DNA of 64,000 bases from Streptomyces sp. DSM 110735. Its GTDB lineage: Bacteria > Actinomycetota > Actinomycetes > Streptomycetales > Streptomycetaceae. Below are positions 42,901 through 49,668 of the stretch, piece after piece. The notes under the pieces were generated by a model, which saw only the letters and a program-made list of their open reading frames with translations, did not search any database and was not told where the DNA came from. The stretch lies in the NCBI RefSeq assembly GCF_016482685.1, contig NZ_JACYHF010000027.1:1-64000 (forward strand), read 5' to 3'. The first letter of the stretch is position 1, and each line of letters begins with the position of its first letter. A program made the position numbers and the translations under genes.

Positions 42901-44526
42901 GAGGCGTACCGGGCCGCCTCCCAGGTGTACGAGAAGGTCGGCGTCGGCGCCGACCTGCGCGCCGAACAGGCCCGCGCCGAGAGCGACGAGAGCGCTGCCC
43001 GCACCGATCTCGACCGGCTCAGCAACAAGGTCCGCACCCGCGCCGAACAGCTCCTGACCTCCCCGGACGGCTCCGACGGACCCTCCCGGCAAGCCGCCGC
43101 AGCGCGCGCCGAGGAACTGGTCCAGCTCCTGGAGACCCGCATGTCGACCGCGAGCGAACAGCTCGGGCGGCTGCGCGGCGAAGCCGAACGGCACGCCCCC
43201 GAGGAGGGCGAGGTCCACACCGAGCTGCCCGAGGAACTCCTCCCGCGCGACGCCGAGCACGCCCAGGCGCTGCTGCGCACCGCGACCACCGAACTCGCCG
43301 CCCGCGTCGAGGCGTTGACCGAAGCGCGCGACGCCCACGCCGAACTCCTCAACGCCCACCGCGCCGCCGAGGACGGCGCCGCCGGGTTCGACGAGATCGC
43401 CGCCATGCTCCGCGACCTGCTGCGCGAGCAGACCACCCCCGAGGACGAGCCGGAGAACCCCGAGCCCTACCCCGGCACCCTGGACGAGGCTCGCCAGGCA
43501 GCCGTCGAGATGCGCCGCTCCCTGCGCGGCTGCGCCGCCGACCTCTCCGCCGCCGACGCCGCCGTCCGCGAGGCGAGCGACATCCTGGTCCGGCACGCCA
43601 ACTCCACCCGCTACGAGCAGGTCCGCACCCCGGCCCGGCAGCAGATCCGGGAACTGCCCGCCGCCGCCCTGCCCGAGCACGCCCAGAAGTGGGCCGACGC
43701 CTTCGCGCCCCGGCTGCGCGTCCTCACCGACGAACTCGCCCAGTTGGAGCGCAACCGCGACTCCATCGTGGACCGTCTGCGCGGGCTCGTGGAGACCTCC
43801 CTGGCCACCCTCCGCTCCGCCCAGCGGCTCTCCCGGCTGCCCGAGGGCCTCGGCGAGTGGTCGGGCCAGGAATTCCTGCGCATCCGCTTCGAGGAGCCCG
43901 ACCAGGCAACCCTCACCGAACGCCTCGGCGAGGTCATCGACGACGCCACCCGCGCCGCCGTCAAGAAGAACTCCGACCTGCGCCGCGACGGCATGTCCCT
44001 CCTCCTGCGCGGCGTCGCCGCCGCCCTCCAGCCCAAGGGCATCGCGGTGGAGATCCTCAAGCCGGACGCGGTCCTGCGCGCCGAACGCGTCCCCGTCGGG
44101 CAGATGGGCGACGTCTTCTCCGGCGGCCAGCTCCTCACCGCCGCCATCGCCCTCTACTGCACGATGGCCGCCCTCCGCTCCAACGACCGCGGCCGCGACA
44201 AGCACCGGCACGCGGGCACGCTGTTCCTGGACAACCCGATCGGTCGCGCCAACGCGACGTATCTGCTGGAGCTTCAGCGGGCTGTGTCGGATGCGTTGGG
44301 TGTGCAGTTGCTGTACACCACGGGGTTGTTCGACACCACGGCGCTGGCGGAGTTCCCGTTGGTGATCCGGCTGCGGAACGACGCGGACCTCCGTGCGGGG
44401 CTCAAGTACATCAGCGTGGAGGAACATCTTCGACCCGGTCTGCCGCAGCCGCCTCAGGCGGGGGAGGCGCACAGTGAGATCACGGCGACGCGGATGTACA
44501 AGCGTCCGGCCAGTGTGAATTCCTAG
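39904..44526 (+). CDS. SMC-type coiled-coil ATPase (MksB/JetC-like)
   Basis: The 1540-residue protein has an N-terminal ATPase head with Walker A LENGGGKSVLLK (Lys69). Very long Ala/Glu/Arg coiled coils span about 290-640 and 800-1290. A globular hinge-like region lies between them (about 650-790, with LPGWRYLAQSVDP and VDGVIITDPD). The C-terminal head lobe has signature FSGGQLLTAAIAL (1405-1417) and Walker B AGTLFLDNPIGRAN. The residue after the Walker B Asp is Asn1444 where a catalytic Glu is usual. It probably forms a condensin-like DNA-loop or plasmid-sensing complex with the two upstream products. The last 95 codons are less GC-biased. Confidence 0.8.
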   Translation: MYELSRVRLYSIGPAGARYADTVLDMRGVGAPVPDPAPAQAEFFEEEPSGPPRRPAPAGVLFLENGGGKSVLLKLIFSVMLPGHRNTLGGASSGVLRKFLLADDCGHVALEWQHVLTGECVVVGKASEWRGRQVSNDPRKFAEAWYSFRPGPGLSLDNLPVAEATSVRPPVEGASGARGRRRTMKGFRDALTEFGKNYPHLEVHWEEIHERWTEHLGELGLDPELFRYQREMNADEGEAAGLFAVKKDSDFTDLLLRAVTDTRDTDGLADLVSGFGNKLGRRAELMAERDFTAGSVDLLGRIVESADARARAREIHTGAERRTRTLARRLSARAVRERVRAADLAQRVTAAAYTVTHSEGARERSSLVAAELAYRHASLALAAAEKAAAAQKRELADARTLYSAWQAAEAVLRHRAAADRVARVSAAIQEAERDAAPALAARAKAAVDLVRALHAAAERAESLANEEEERSAALQETGDGAYRDSTTAATEAQRARSEAGHLRQRLEEVEQETAEAVRAGWLDDSAPDADPARAALAASDAEKTTVAAWDEAREAARGAVERARETAAAESRAELTAARAADAATAADRAHQAERRLAEALAAEDRLAELLGLPTTRAAVPAQRDGAEDPRDDSDSPLVVEELDRYADELKSLLDDAVSAAERSLFELRTAAADDTRILAALGDGGLLPPGPDVLATVEFLGEHGIPALPGWRYLAQSVDPADHARVLATRPELVDGVIITDPDTHARAREALGDAALLPRSAVAVGTAAALLAPAPAADTTPGDVFLVPPNPAMHDEFAADEERQTLRARAAARDEEIRTLAARLGKDRELAARLSSWRSGCPAGRLTELAETAAEARAFAEETEAELAEARTLRAEADEIAAEAVQLRDERQEAAQRARRAADALAGLAHRLRERAGWQLKLRELADEAAESEARTQSCLERARAADEDRRAAQRAADDARRTARALRAERAEIAGAPDDVPEDTDGAPEASLPALREAYRAASQVYEKVGVGADLRAEQARAESDESAARTDLDRLSNKVRTRAEQLLTSPDGSDGPSRQAAAARAEELVQLLETRMSTASEQLGRLRGEAERHAPEEGEVHTELPEELLPRDAEHAQALLRTATTELAARVEALTEARDAHAELLNAHRAAEDGAAGFDEIAAMLRDLLREQTTPEDEPENPEPYPGTLDEARQAAVEMRRSLRGCAADLSAADAAVREASDILVRHANSTRYEQVRTPARQQIRELPAAALPEHAQKWADAFAPRLRVLTDELAQLERNRDSIVDRLRGLVETSLATLRSAQRLSRLPEGLGEWSGQEFLRIRFEEPDQATLTERLGEVIDDATRAAVKKNSDLRRDGMSLLLRGVAAALQPKGIAVEILKPDAVLRAERVPVGQMGDVFSGGQLLTAAIALYCTMAALRSNDRGRDKHRHAGTLFLDNPIGRANATYLLELQRAVSDALGVQLLYTTGLFDTTALAEFPLVIRLRNDADLRAGLKYISVEEHLRPGLPQPPQAGEAHSEITATRMYKRPASVNS

Positions 44527-44549
44527 CACCTCCAGTGGCTGCGAACCTC

Positions 44550-44591
44550 CAGATCAGTTCCACCCTTCACATGATCGGTGGAACTGATCTG
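44550..44591 (+). terminator. terminator of the SMC-like operon
   Basis: CAGATCAGTTCCACC (44550-44564) pairs perfectly with 44577-44591 around a 12-nt loop, 24 nt after the stop codon of the SMC-like gene. It marks the end of the three-gene operon and the start of the lower-GC islet. Confidence 0.85.
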
Positions 44592-44674
44592 AATTCACCA
44601 ACCATTCTTTAAGACGCCACCGATCGGATAGGGATGCTCTGTTGCAGCGCGTCCCCGATCACTACGCTGCCCCT

Positions 44675-45493
44675 GTGGCAACTGACGGCGTGACGGTACG
44701 GACCCTTGACGGCTTGCATCTCGCGGGCACCCTCGAACGTCCCCAAGTGCCGACGCAACATGCTGTGCTCCTGGTGCATGGCGGCGGGGTCACTCGAGAG
44801 GAGGGCGGCTTCTTCACCCGGCTCGCAACGGGTCTTGCAGAGGCTGGCATTGCCAGCTTGCGCTTCGACCTCCGGGCGCACGGCCAGAGCGAAGGCCAGC
44901 AGGAAGAGCTGACGCTCTCCATGATCCTCAACGACGTCCGCGTCATGCTGGCGTACCTGCGACAGGAAACGGGAGCCCACCAACTCACCCTCCTCGGAGC
45001 GAGCTTCGGCGGCGGTATCTGCGCCTACTACGCGGCCAAGCGGCCGGAAGAAATCTCGCGGCTGGTGCTGTTCAATCCGCAGCTCGACTACAAACGCCGG
45101 ACTATCGACAGCCGGGACTACTGGGCAGACGACGTCATCGGCGATGCGGCAGCCGCGGAACTCACCGAGCACGGATCTCTTCAGTTCACGCCAACGCTCC
45201 GCCACGGCCGTCCCATGCTCAATGAGGTGTTCTGGCTCAAGCCGCACGAAGCGCTCGGCGAAGTGAAGGCACCCACTCTCATCGTCCACGGCACCGCTGA
45301 CACGCTGGTGCCGTTCGAGTCCTCCCGCGATGCTCTACCGCGCTTCACAGCTCCGGTGCAACTCGTCCCCGTCGAGGGTTCGCAGCACGGCTTTGCCGTC
45401 CATGACGATCCCCAGTACCGAGAGCCCAAAAGTCAGGAATACCAAGCGTTCGTCATTCGCACGGTGACCGACTGGCTCAGCCAGCCCGATTAA
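44675..45493 (+). CDS. alpha/beta hydrolase
   Basis: The 272-residue enzyme has the alpha/beta-hydrolase landmarks: oxyanion region VLLVHGGGVTREEGG (about 34-48), nucleophile elbow LLGASFGGGICAYY (Ser about 112), acid in VHGTADTLVPF and His in GSQHGFAVHDD. It is cytoplasmic; the substrate is unknown. GTG at 44675 is preferred because TACGCT (44663-44668) ends 6 nt before it, a leaderless arrangement; TTG at 44642 is an alternative start. Codon use is less GC-biased than in the flanking genes. Its end overlaps the convergent XRE-type gene by 17 bp. Confidence 0.83.
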   Translation: MATDGVTVRTLDGLHLAGTLERPQVPTQHAVLLVHGGGVTREEGGFFTRLATGLAEAGIASLRFDLRAHGQSEGQQEELTLSMILNDVRVMLAYLRQETGAHQLTLLGASFGGGICAYYAAKRPEEISRLVLFNPQLDYKRRTIDSRDYWADDVIGDAAAAELTEHGSLQFTPTLRHGRPMLNEVFWLKPHEALGEVKAPTLIVHGTADTLVPFESSRDALPRFTAPVQLVPVEGSQHGFAVHDDPQYREPKSQEYQAFVIRTVTDWLSQPD

Positions 45494-47060
45494 GCATGTC
45501 GCGGAATTCTCGTACCGTAGGCCGACTGCGCCACCGGTCCAAACTTTGCAGTACCTCGCCCAAGACGCGCATGGTTCGTGCTGACTTCACCTCATGTGCC
45601 ACCGCCGCGGAATCCGTGCCGACCTTCGCAGCCTCGTCAGGCTCGCCACTGAGTGCCAATGCCGCTGCCCGTCGAGCGTTGAAGAACCCCGTGTCGCGGC
45701 GGGACATGGCGCTGGTGCTGAGCACGTCGCTGAATAGGTCCACAGCCATGCTCGGCTTACCGGCCTCGGTAAGGGTAATAGCGTCACGGAGCAATCGAGT
45801 GTGCCCGTTGAAGTATGCCCCGAGTGCTTCGGGGTCGTCGTCGGGAGCGTTCGCCAAGAGAGCTGCGGCGGTGTCCAACTGTCCACGCACCATGTCCAGC
45901 GGGTCACCGAGCATGGCGCGGCCCAGTGCTTCCTGCTGCGTCACCTCGGCCCGCACACGGGTGGGGAGCTGCCACCGCTCATGCCCTGCAGCCTGGGCGA
46001 GTGTGAGCACCCGGAGGGCATCCCGCTCGTCATAGGCCATCTGGGATTTCTTGAGCAGCACGTATCCCTGCAGGGCGGCGTTGTCGGCTTCTTGCGCCCA
46101 CTCCATGGCACGGTCGTACCAGAACACGGCCGCTTGTGGTTGTTGGATATCCCGGTACAACCATCCGGCGAATTCTGCGCCTTCGGCTCCAAGGGTCAGC
46201 AACTCACGGCGGACGCCCGGCTTCACCTGGCGCGCCTGACCCTCGATCGCATCAAGCAGGCCGAGCATGACCGGCAGTGTCTTCTTGGGGCCGAGTGCAC
46301 CGTCATCGCGCTTGGCTTTTTCGAGGACACGGCCGAAGTAGGCGACAACGGGACCGTCGAGGTAACGGCGAGTGTCGTCAAGGCCGAGGCTCGGCAGGGC
46401 GGCAGCGGCAACACCGGTCTTCAAGAAATCACGGCGATTAAAGGGACTCATTGCTTCTCTTCCAACGGAGTCCGTGGCAGTAGCAGTCGAGTGGTTGAAG
46501 AGTTCATCCAACCCGTTCACTGTGAGAGTTTCAGCGTCTACCGGAACCAATACCGTACGGCCATGGATAACGACCGGAAGCAGCACGCCGGCCGACACCT
46601 TGTCTGGCTCTGCGGCTGGCTTTTCGATTGGGTCCATCGCAAGCGCACCCCCGGTTGGGGCCGCCTGCTGGGCGGCGGGCAACTTGAACCACAGTAGGTC
46701 TGCTGGAACGCGGAGGCTATGCGCCCACTTCATAAGCTTGCCGAGGTCCTGAGGCGGCTTGCCGCTCTCAATACGGCTGAGCTGCGCTTGGTTGAGGTCG
46801 AGCCATGCGGCAAGCGTCTCTTGGGAAAGCACCCTCCCGTGCCAGGGGTGTGTGCGGTAAGCGTAGAACACCTGACCCATATGCCAGGAATCAAGGGCTT
46901 CCGCCATGAGAGGGTGCCGCCAGAATTCGGGCGGAGGGCTCGGAGCTTCACTGACGGGCTGGCGCTGCGCACGACGTATGCAGGCTGAGCACCGCTCAGT
47001 GCGGTTGTCCCGGGCCAGTCGGGTACCGCACGAACAGAACCGAGCCTCTGCCGGTGCCAT
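45477..47060 (-). CDS. XRE-type regulator with TPR-like sensor domain
   Basis: The 527-residue protein starts with a small Cys-rich segment (FCSCGTRLARDNRTERCSAC, about 8-27, possibly zinc-binding). An XRE helix-turn-helix follows (LSQETLAAWLDLNQAQLSRI, about 78-97). A middle stretch FNRRDFLKTGVAAAALPSL (about 208-226) looks like a Tat signal but is internal, a known feature of this regulator type. The C-terminal 280 residues are TPR-like helices. Streptomycete homologues control development or antibiotic genes together with neighbouring HATPase genes. ATG at 47060 is chosen. Two inverted repeats lie upstream. Confidence 0.83.
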   Translation of the reverse strand: MAPAEARFCSCGTRLARDNRTERCSACIRRAQRQPVSEAPSPPPEFWRHPLMAEALDSWHMGQVFYAYRTHPWHGRVLSQETLAAWLDLNQAQLSRIESGKPPQDLGKLMKWAHSLRVPADLLWFKLPAAQQAAPTGGALAMDPIEKPAAEPDKVSAGVLLPVVIHGRTVLVPVDAETLTVNGLDELFNHSTATATDSVGREAMSPFNRRDFLKTGVAAAALPSLGLDDTRRYLDGPVVAYFGRVLEKAKRDDGALGPKKTLPVMLGLLDAIEGQARQVKPGVRRELLTLGAEGAEFAGWLYRDIQQPQAAVFWYDRAMEWAQEADNAALQGYVLLKKSQMAYDERDALRVLTLAQAAGHERWQLPTRVRAEVTQQEALGRAMLGDPLDMVRGQLDTAAALLANAPDDDPEALGAYFNGHTRLLRDAITLTEAGKPSMAVDLFSDVLSTSAMSRRDTGFFNARRAAALALSGEPDEAAKVGTDSAAVAHEVKSARTMRVLGEVLQSLDRWRSRPTVREFRDMLNRAG

Positions 47061-47081
47061 CTGTCGTACCTCGCTTGCTGT

Positions 47082-47129
47082 GCAGGTGTTGTACCTGCCC
47101 AACTTAGGGACGACAGACGCCTGTCGTCC
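47082..47129. promoter_or_regulatory. two inverted repeats upstream of the XRE gene, candidate operators
   Basis: GCAGGT-GTTGT-ACCTGC (47082-47098) and GGACGACAG-ACGC-CTGTCGTCC (47108-47129) are both perfect. TAAGTT on the minus strand (47106-47101) could be a -10 box, which would put the second palindrome over the -35 region. A further half-site CTGTCGTACC lies at 47061, touching the start codon. Confidence 0.5.
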
Positions 47130-47251
47130 GGCGTTCCATGCATCCCATGCATACCCGCTCATGCAGCCGCGCCATGACATGACCGTGGTACTGACCCCGA
47201 TGCTCTCGCTAGGTACTTCACCCCCAGGCCGCGAGACACAAGGGAGTGCCC

Positions 47252-47662
47252 ATGCCCCAGGAAACCTTGGTCAGTCGACTTGAGTTGGCTGCACAGCCGG
47301 ACGCGGTGCGTTGGGCGCGACACCATGCCCGCGACGTCCTGAACGCGTGGCGCGTGTCGAGTAATGCCATTGATTTGGCGGCCCTGGCCGTCTCCGAGCT
47401 GGTCACCAACGCTGTACAGCACGCGACCCACGCAGCCTTGTCCGAGCGCTTGGCCCTGACCCTGCGGCACCATCACGCGCGGCTCCTGGTCGAGGTAGCC
47501 GACCCGGACACCCGGCCGCCGGTTTACTCCGGGGCTGTGTCGTTTACCAGCGAGGGCGGACGTGGTCTGCAGTTGGTGGAAAGCGTGTCCAAGGAATGGG
47601 GTTACTACCACCCACCGACTGGCGGCAAAGTCGTCTGGTGCGCAGTCGCCCTGAACGACTAG
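47252..47662 (+). CDS. HATPase-fold ATP-binding protein (anti-sigma-factor-like)
   Basis: The 136-residue single-domain protein has the GHKL ATP-binding boxes: N-box LAVSELVTNAVQHAT (about 45-59), a D-containing EVADPDTRPP (about 87-96) and the G-box GGRGLQLVESVSKEWGYY (about 107-124). It resembles SpoIIAB/RsbW-type serine kinases, which streptomycetes encode in large numbers. AAGGGAG at 47240-47246 serves the ATG at 47252. It is divergent from the XRE-type gene, a frequent partnership. Confidence 0.85.
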   Translation: MPQETLVSRLELAAQPDAVRWARHHARDVLNAWRVSSNAIDLAALAVSELVTNAVQHATHAALSERLALTLRHHHARLLVEVADPDTRPPVYSGAVSFTSEGGRGLQLVESVSKEWGYYHPPTGGKVVWCAVALND

Positions 47663-47747
47663 CTCCTTGCGCGAACCCTATGGCGACCGAATCGATCAAA
47701 GGGTTGCATTTTCTGTTCCCCGCGAGAAACGTTCGAGGTGCAGCATC

Positions 47748-48083
47748 ATGTCCACTTACGCTCGCCCCAAAGCCGTTGCCTATCTGCGCATTCACCCGGA
47801 GGATGCAGACGGACTCATCGCCATGCAGGAGAAACTTTTTGTTGAGTACGCAGAGAAGCGTGGCTTCGATCTTTGCCACATTGAATTCGAGCCGGAAGAC
47901 TCAATCAACGTCAGACGCATTGGAGAAGTGATCGAGGAACACCACGCCCAGCACTTCCTGGTGTTGTCCATGGAGAAGGTCACCACCCACCCGGCCATCG
48001 CGTCTTCATTGGATCAGGCCATCACGTTTTGTTCAGGTGCAGAGATTCACGAGATCGGGACGGGCTCGCTTGGCAGTTGCTGA
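47748..48083 (+). CDS. degenerate serine-recombinase N-domain-like protein
   Basis: The 111-residue protein follows the fold pattern of a resolvase catalytic domain: AVAYLRIHPEDADGLIAMQE (about 10-29), then YAEKRGFDLCHIEFEPED and EVIEEHHAQHFLVLSMEKVT. In active serine recombinases the first strand reads YxRVSt with the nucleophile Ser; here that Ser is His (YLRIHPED). The DNA-binding and long C-terminal domains are absent. It is therefore probably not a recombinase but a repurposed or decaying domain. ATG at 47748; an upstream in-frame start at 47667 overlaps nothing but lacks support. It is convergent with the choline-oxidase-like gene. Confidence 0.6.
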   Translation: MSTYARPKAVAYLRIHPEDADGLIAMQEKLFVEYAEKRGFDLCHIEFEPEDSINVRRIGEVIEEHHAQHFLVLSMEKVTTHPAIASSLDQAITFCSGAEIHEIGTGSLGSC

Positions 48084-48090
48084 AGCCAGT

Positions 48091-49641
48091 TCAGCCATCC
48101 TCTCTCAAAAGGTCCGCGCACTTCTCACCTATCACCATCGTCGTGATGCACGGGTTCACCGAGATCAGGTCCGGCATCACCGAGCCGTCCGCCACCCTGA
48201 GACCCGCGATCCCCTTGACCCGCAGCCGGGGGTCGAGGGGAGCGGCAGGGTCATCGGCTGAGCCCATCCGTACCGTGCAGGACGGGTGGTACACCGTGTT
48301 GTGCGTCCGGCGGATGTACTCCAGCAGCTCGTCGTCCGTCCGTACATCCGGGCCAGGCGCCAGCTCCGCCCCCGCCCACCCCGCCAGCGCGGGCTGCTCG
48401 GCGATCCGCCGGGCGAGCCGTAGGCCATACGTCATCACCCGTACGTCGTGTTCGTCGGTGAAGTAGCGCGGGTCGACCACCGGCTTGTCGCGGAAGTCGG
48501 GGGTGCGGAGCCGTACCGTCCCGCGTGAGCGTGCCCGGGTGACGTTGGGGGTCAGGCAGAACGCGTTCTCCGAGGTGGGGTAGCCCCAGCGGACCGTGTT
48601 CATGTCGAACGGGACCGAGCCGTAGTGGAACATCAGGTCGGGGCGGTCCAGGCCCGGTTCGGTGTCGTAGAAGATGCCCGCCTCCCACCACTGGGTGGAG
48701 GTGGTGGGCATGGGCTGCCGGGACTCCCACATGATGACGCCCTCGGGGTGGTCCTGGAGGTTCGCGCCGACGCCGGGGGAGTCCACGACCGGTTCGATGC
48801 CGGTCTCGCGGAGATGGGCGGCGGGGCCGATGCCGGAGAGCATGAGGAGCTTGGGGGAGTCGATCGAGCCGCAGGAGACGATCACCTCGCGGCGGGCGCG
48901 TACGGTGCGGGTGTGGACGAGGTCGGGGTCCAGATACTCCGCGCCCACGCACCGCCGCCCCTCCAGGAGCAGCCGTTTCGCCCGTACCCCCGTGCGCACC
49001 TCCAGGTTGGGACGCTTGCCGAGCACCGGGTGGAGGTAGGCCACGGAGGAGGACTGGCGGACGTTGTTCTCGTCGGCGTTGATCTGGAACCAGTTGGCGC
49101 CGCGCACCACCGTGCGGCCCGAGTTGAACGGCACCGTCGGAATCCCCGCCTGCGCGCACGCCTTCAGCACAGCCGCGCCGCACGGGTCCGCGCCCTTGAC
49201 CGTGCGCAGCCGCACCGGTCCGCCGCGACCGTGGTGCTCGCCGGGCGCGTCGTTGTCCTCCACGCGCCGGTACAGCGGGAACAGGTCCGCCGCGCCCCAG
49301 CCCGTGCAGCCCCGGGCCGCCCAGTCGTCCAGGTCCTCGGCCGGGGCCCAGAAGGCGATGCAGGAGTTGTGCGAGGAGCAGCCGCCGAGCACCCTGGCGC
49401 GGGCGTGCCGCAGGAAGTCGTTGCCGTTCTCCTGCGGCTCGATCGGGTAGTCCCAGTCGTAGCCGGACTCCAGCAGGCCCATCCAGCGCTCAAGGCGGAG
49501 CACGTCGTCCACGCCCACGTCGCTCGGGCCCGCTTCCAGCACGCACACGGTCACGGCCGGGTCCTCCGACAGCCGGGCGGCGACGACGTTGCCCGCCGTG
49601 CCGCCGCCGACCACCACGTAGTCGAACGTGTCGCCGCTCAT
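48091..49641 (-). CDS. choline-oxidase-like GMC flavoenzyme
   Basis: The 516-residue GMC oxidoreductase should oxidise choline, probably in two steps, to glycine betaine. It has the FAD motif YVVVGGGTAGNVVAARL (8-24). GGCSSHNSCIAFW (87-99) carries His91, equivalent to the FAD-linked His of Arthrobacter choline oxidase, and Ser93. Also present are STQWWEAGIF, FHYGSVPFDMNT, YHPSCTVRMG with catalytic His452, and VNPCITTMVIGE with Asn496. Similarity to choline oxidase as remembered is extensive, and no betaine aldehyde dehydrogenase gene is nearby. It lies at the 3' end of the betaine cluster, 27 bp after the permease gene. Confidence 0.85.
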   Translation of the reverse strand: MSGDTFDYVVVGGGTAGNVVAARLSEDPAVTVCVLEAGPSDVGVDDVLRLERWMGLLESGYDWDYPIEPQENGNDFLRHARARVLGGCSSHNSCIAFWAPAEDLDDWAARGCTGWGAADLFPLYRRVEDNDAPGEHHGRGGPVRLRTVKGADPCGAAVLKACAQAGIPTVPFNSGRTVVRGANWFQINADENNVRQSSSVAYLHPVLGKRPNLEVRTGVRAKRLLLEGRRCVGAEYLDPDLVHTRTVRARREVIVSCGSIDSPKLLMLSGIGPAAHLRETGIEPVVDSPGVGANLQDHPEGVIMWESRQPMPTTSTQWWEAGIFYDTEPGLDRPDLMFHYGSVPFDMNTVRWGYPTSENAFCLTPNVTRARSRGTVRLRTPDFRDKPVVDPRYFTDEHDVRVMTYGLRLARRIAEQPALAGWAGAELAPGPDVRTDDELLEYIRRTHNTVYHPSCTVRMGSADDPAAPLDPRLRVKGIAGLRVADGSVMPDLISVNPCITTMVIGEKCADLLREDG

Positions 49642-49668
49642 CGCAACAGCCCTCCCCTGAGACGGAAT

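Noticed and set aside
39886..44529. Open frame of 1547 codons on the minus strand opposite the SMC-like gene
   Set aside because: It is the antisense shadow of a highly GC-biased gene; composition is Gly/Ala/Val-rich without motifs, while the plus strand has Walker A, signature and coiled coils.
46370..46440. Tat-signal-like sequence RRDFLKTGVAAAALPSLG in the XRE regulator
   Set aside because: It is internal, about 208 residues from the N-terminus, behind a DNA-binding domain; export is not plausible.
44527..48090. A jetD gene completing a Wadjet system
   Set aside because: None of the four downstream products, nor the genes upstream of 37301, resembles a toprim/DUF2220 protein.
48091..48160. 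Apparent loss of the catalytic Asn in the choline-oxidase-like enzyme (VNPC instead of VNPN)
   Set aside because: Counting from the catalytic His452, the residue equivalent to Asn510 of choline oxidase is Asn496, which is present; the Cys is two residues later.
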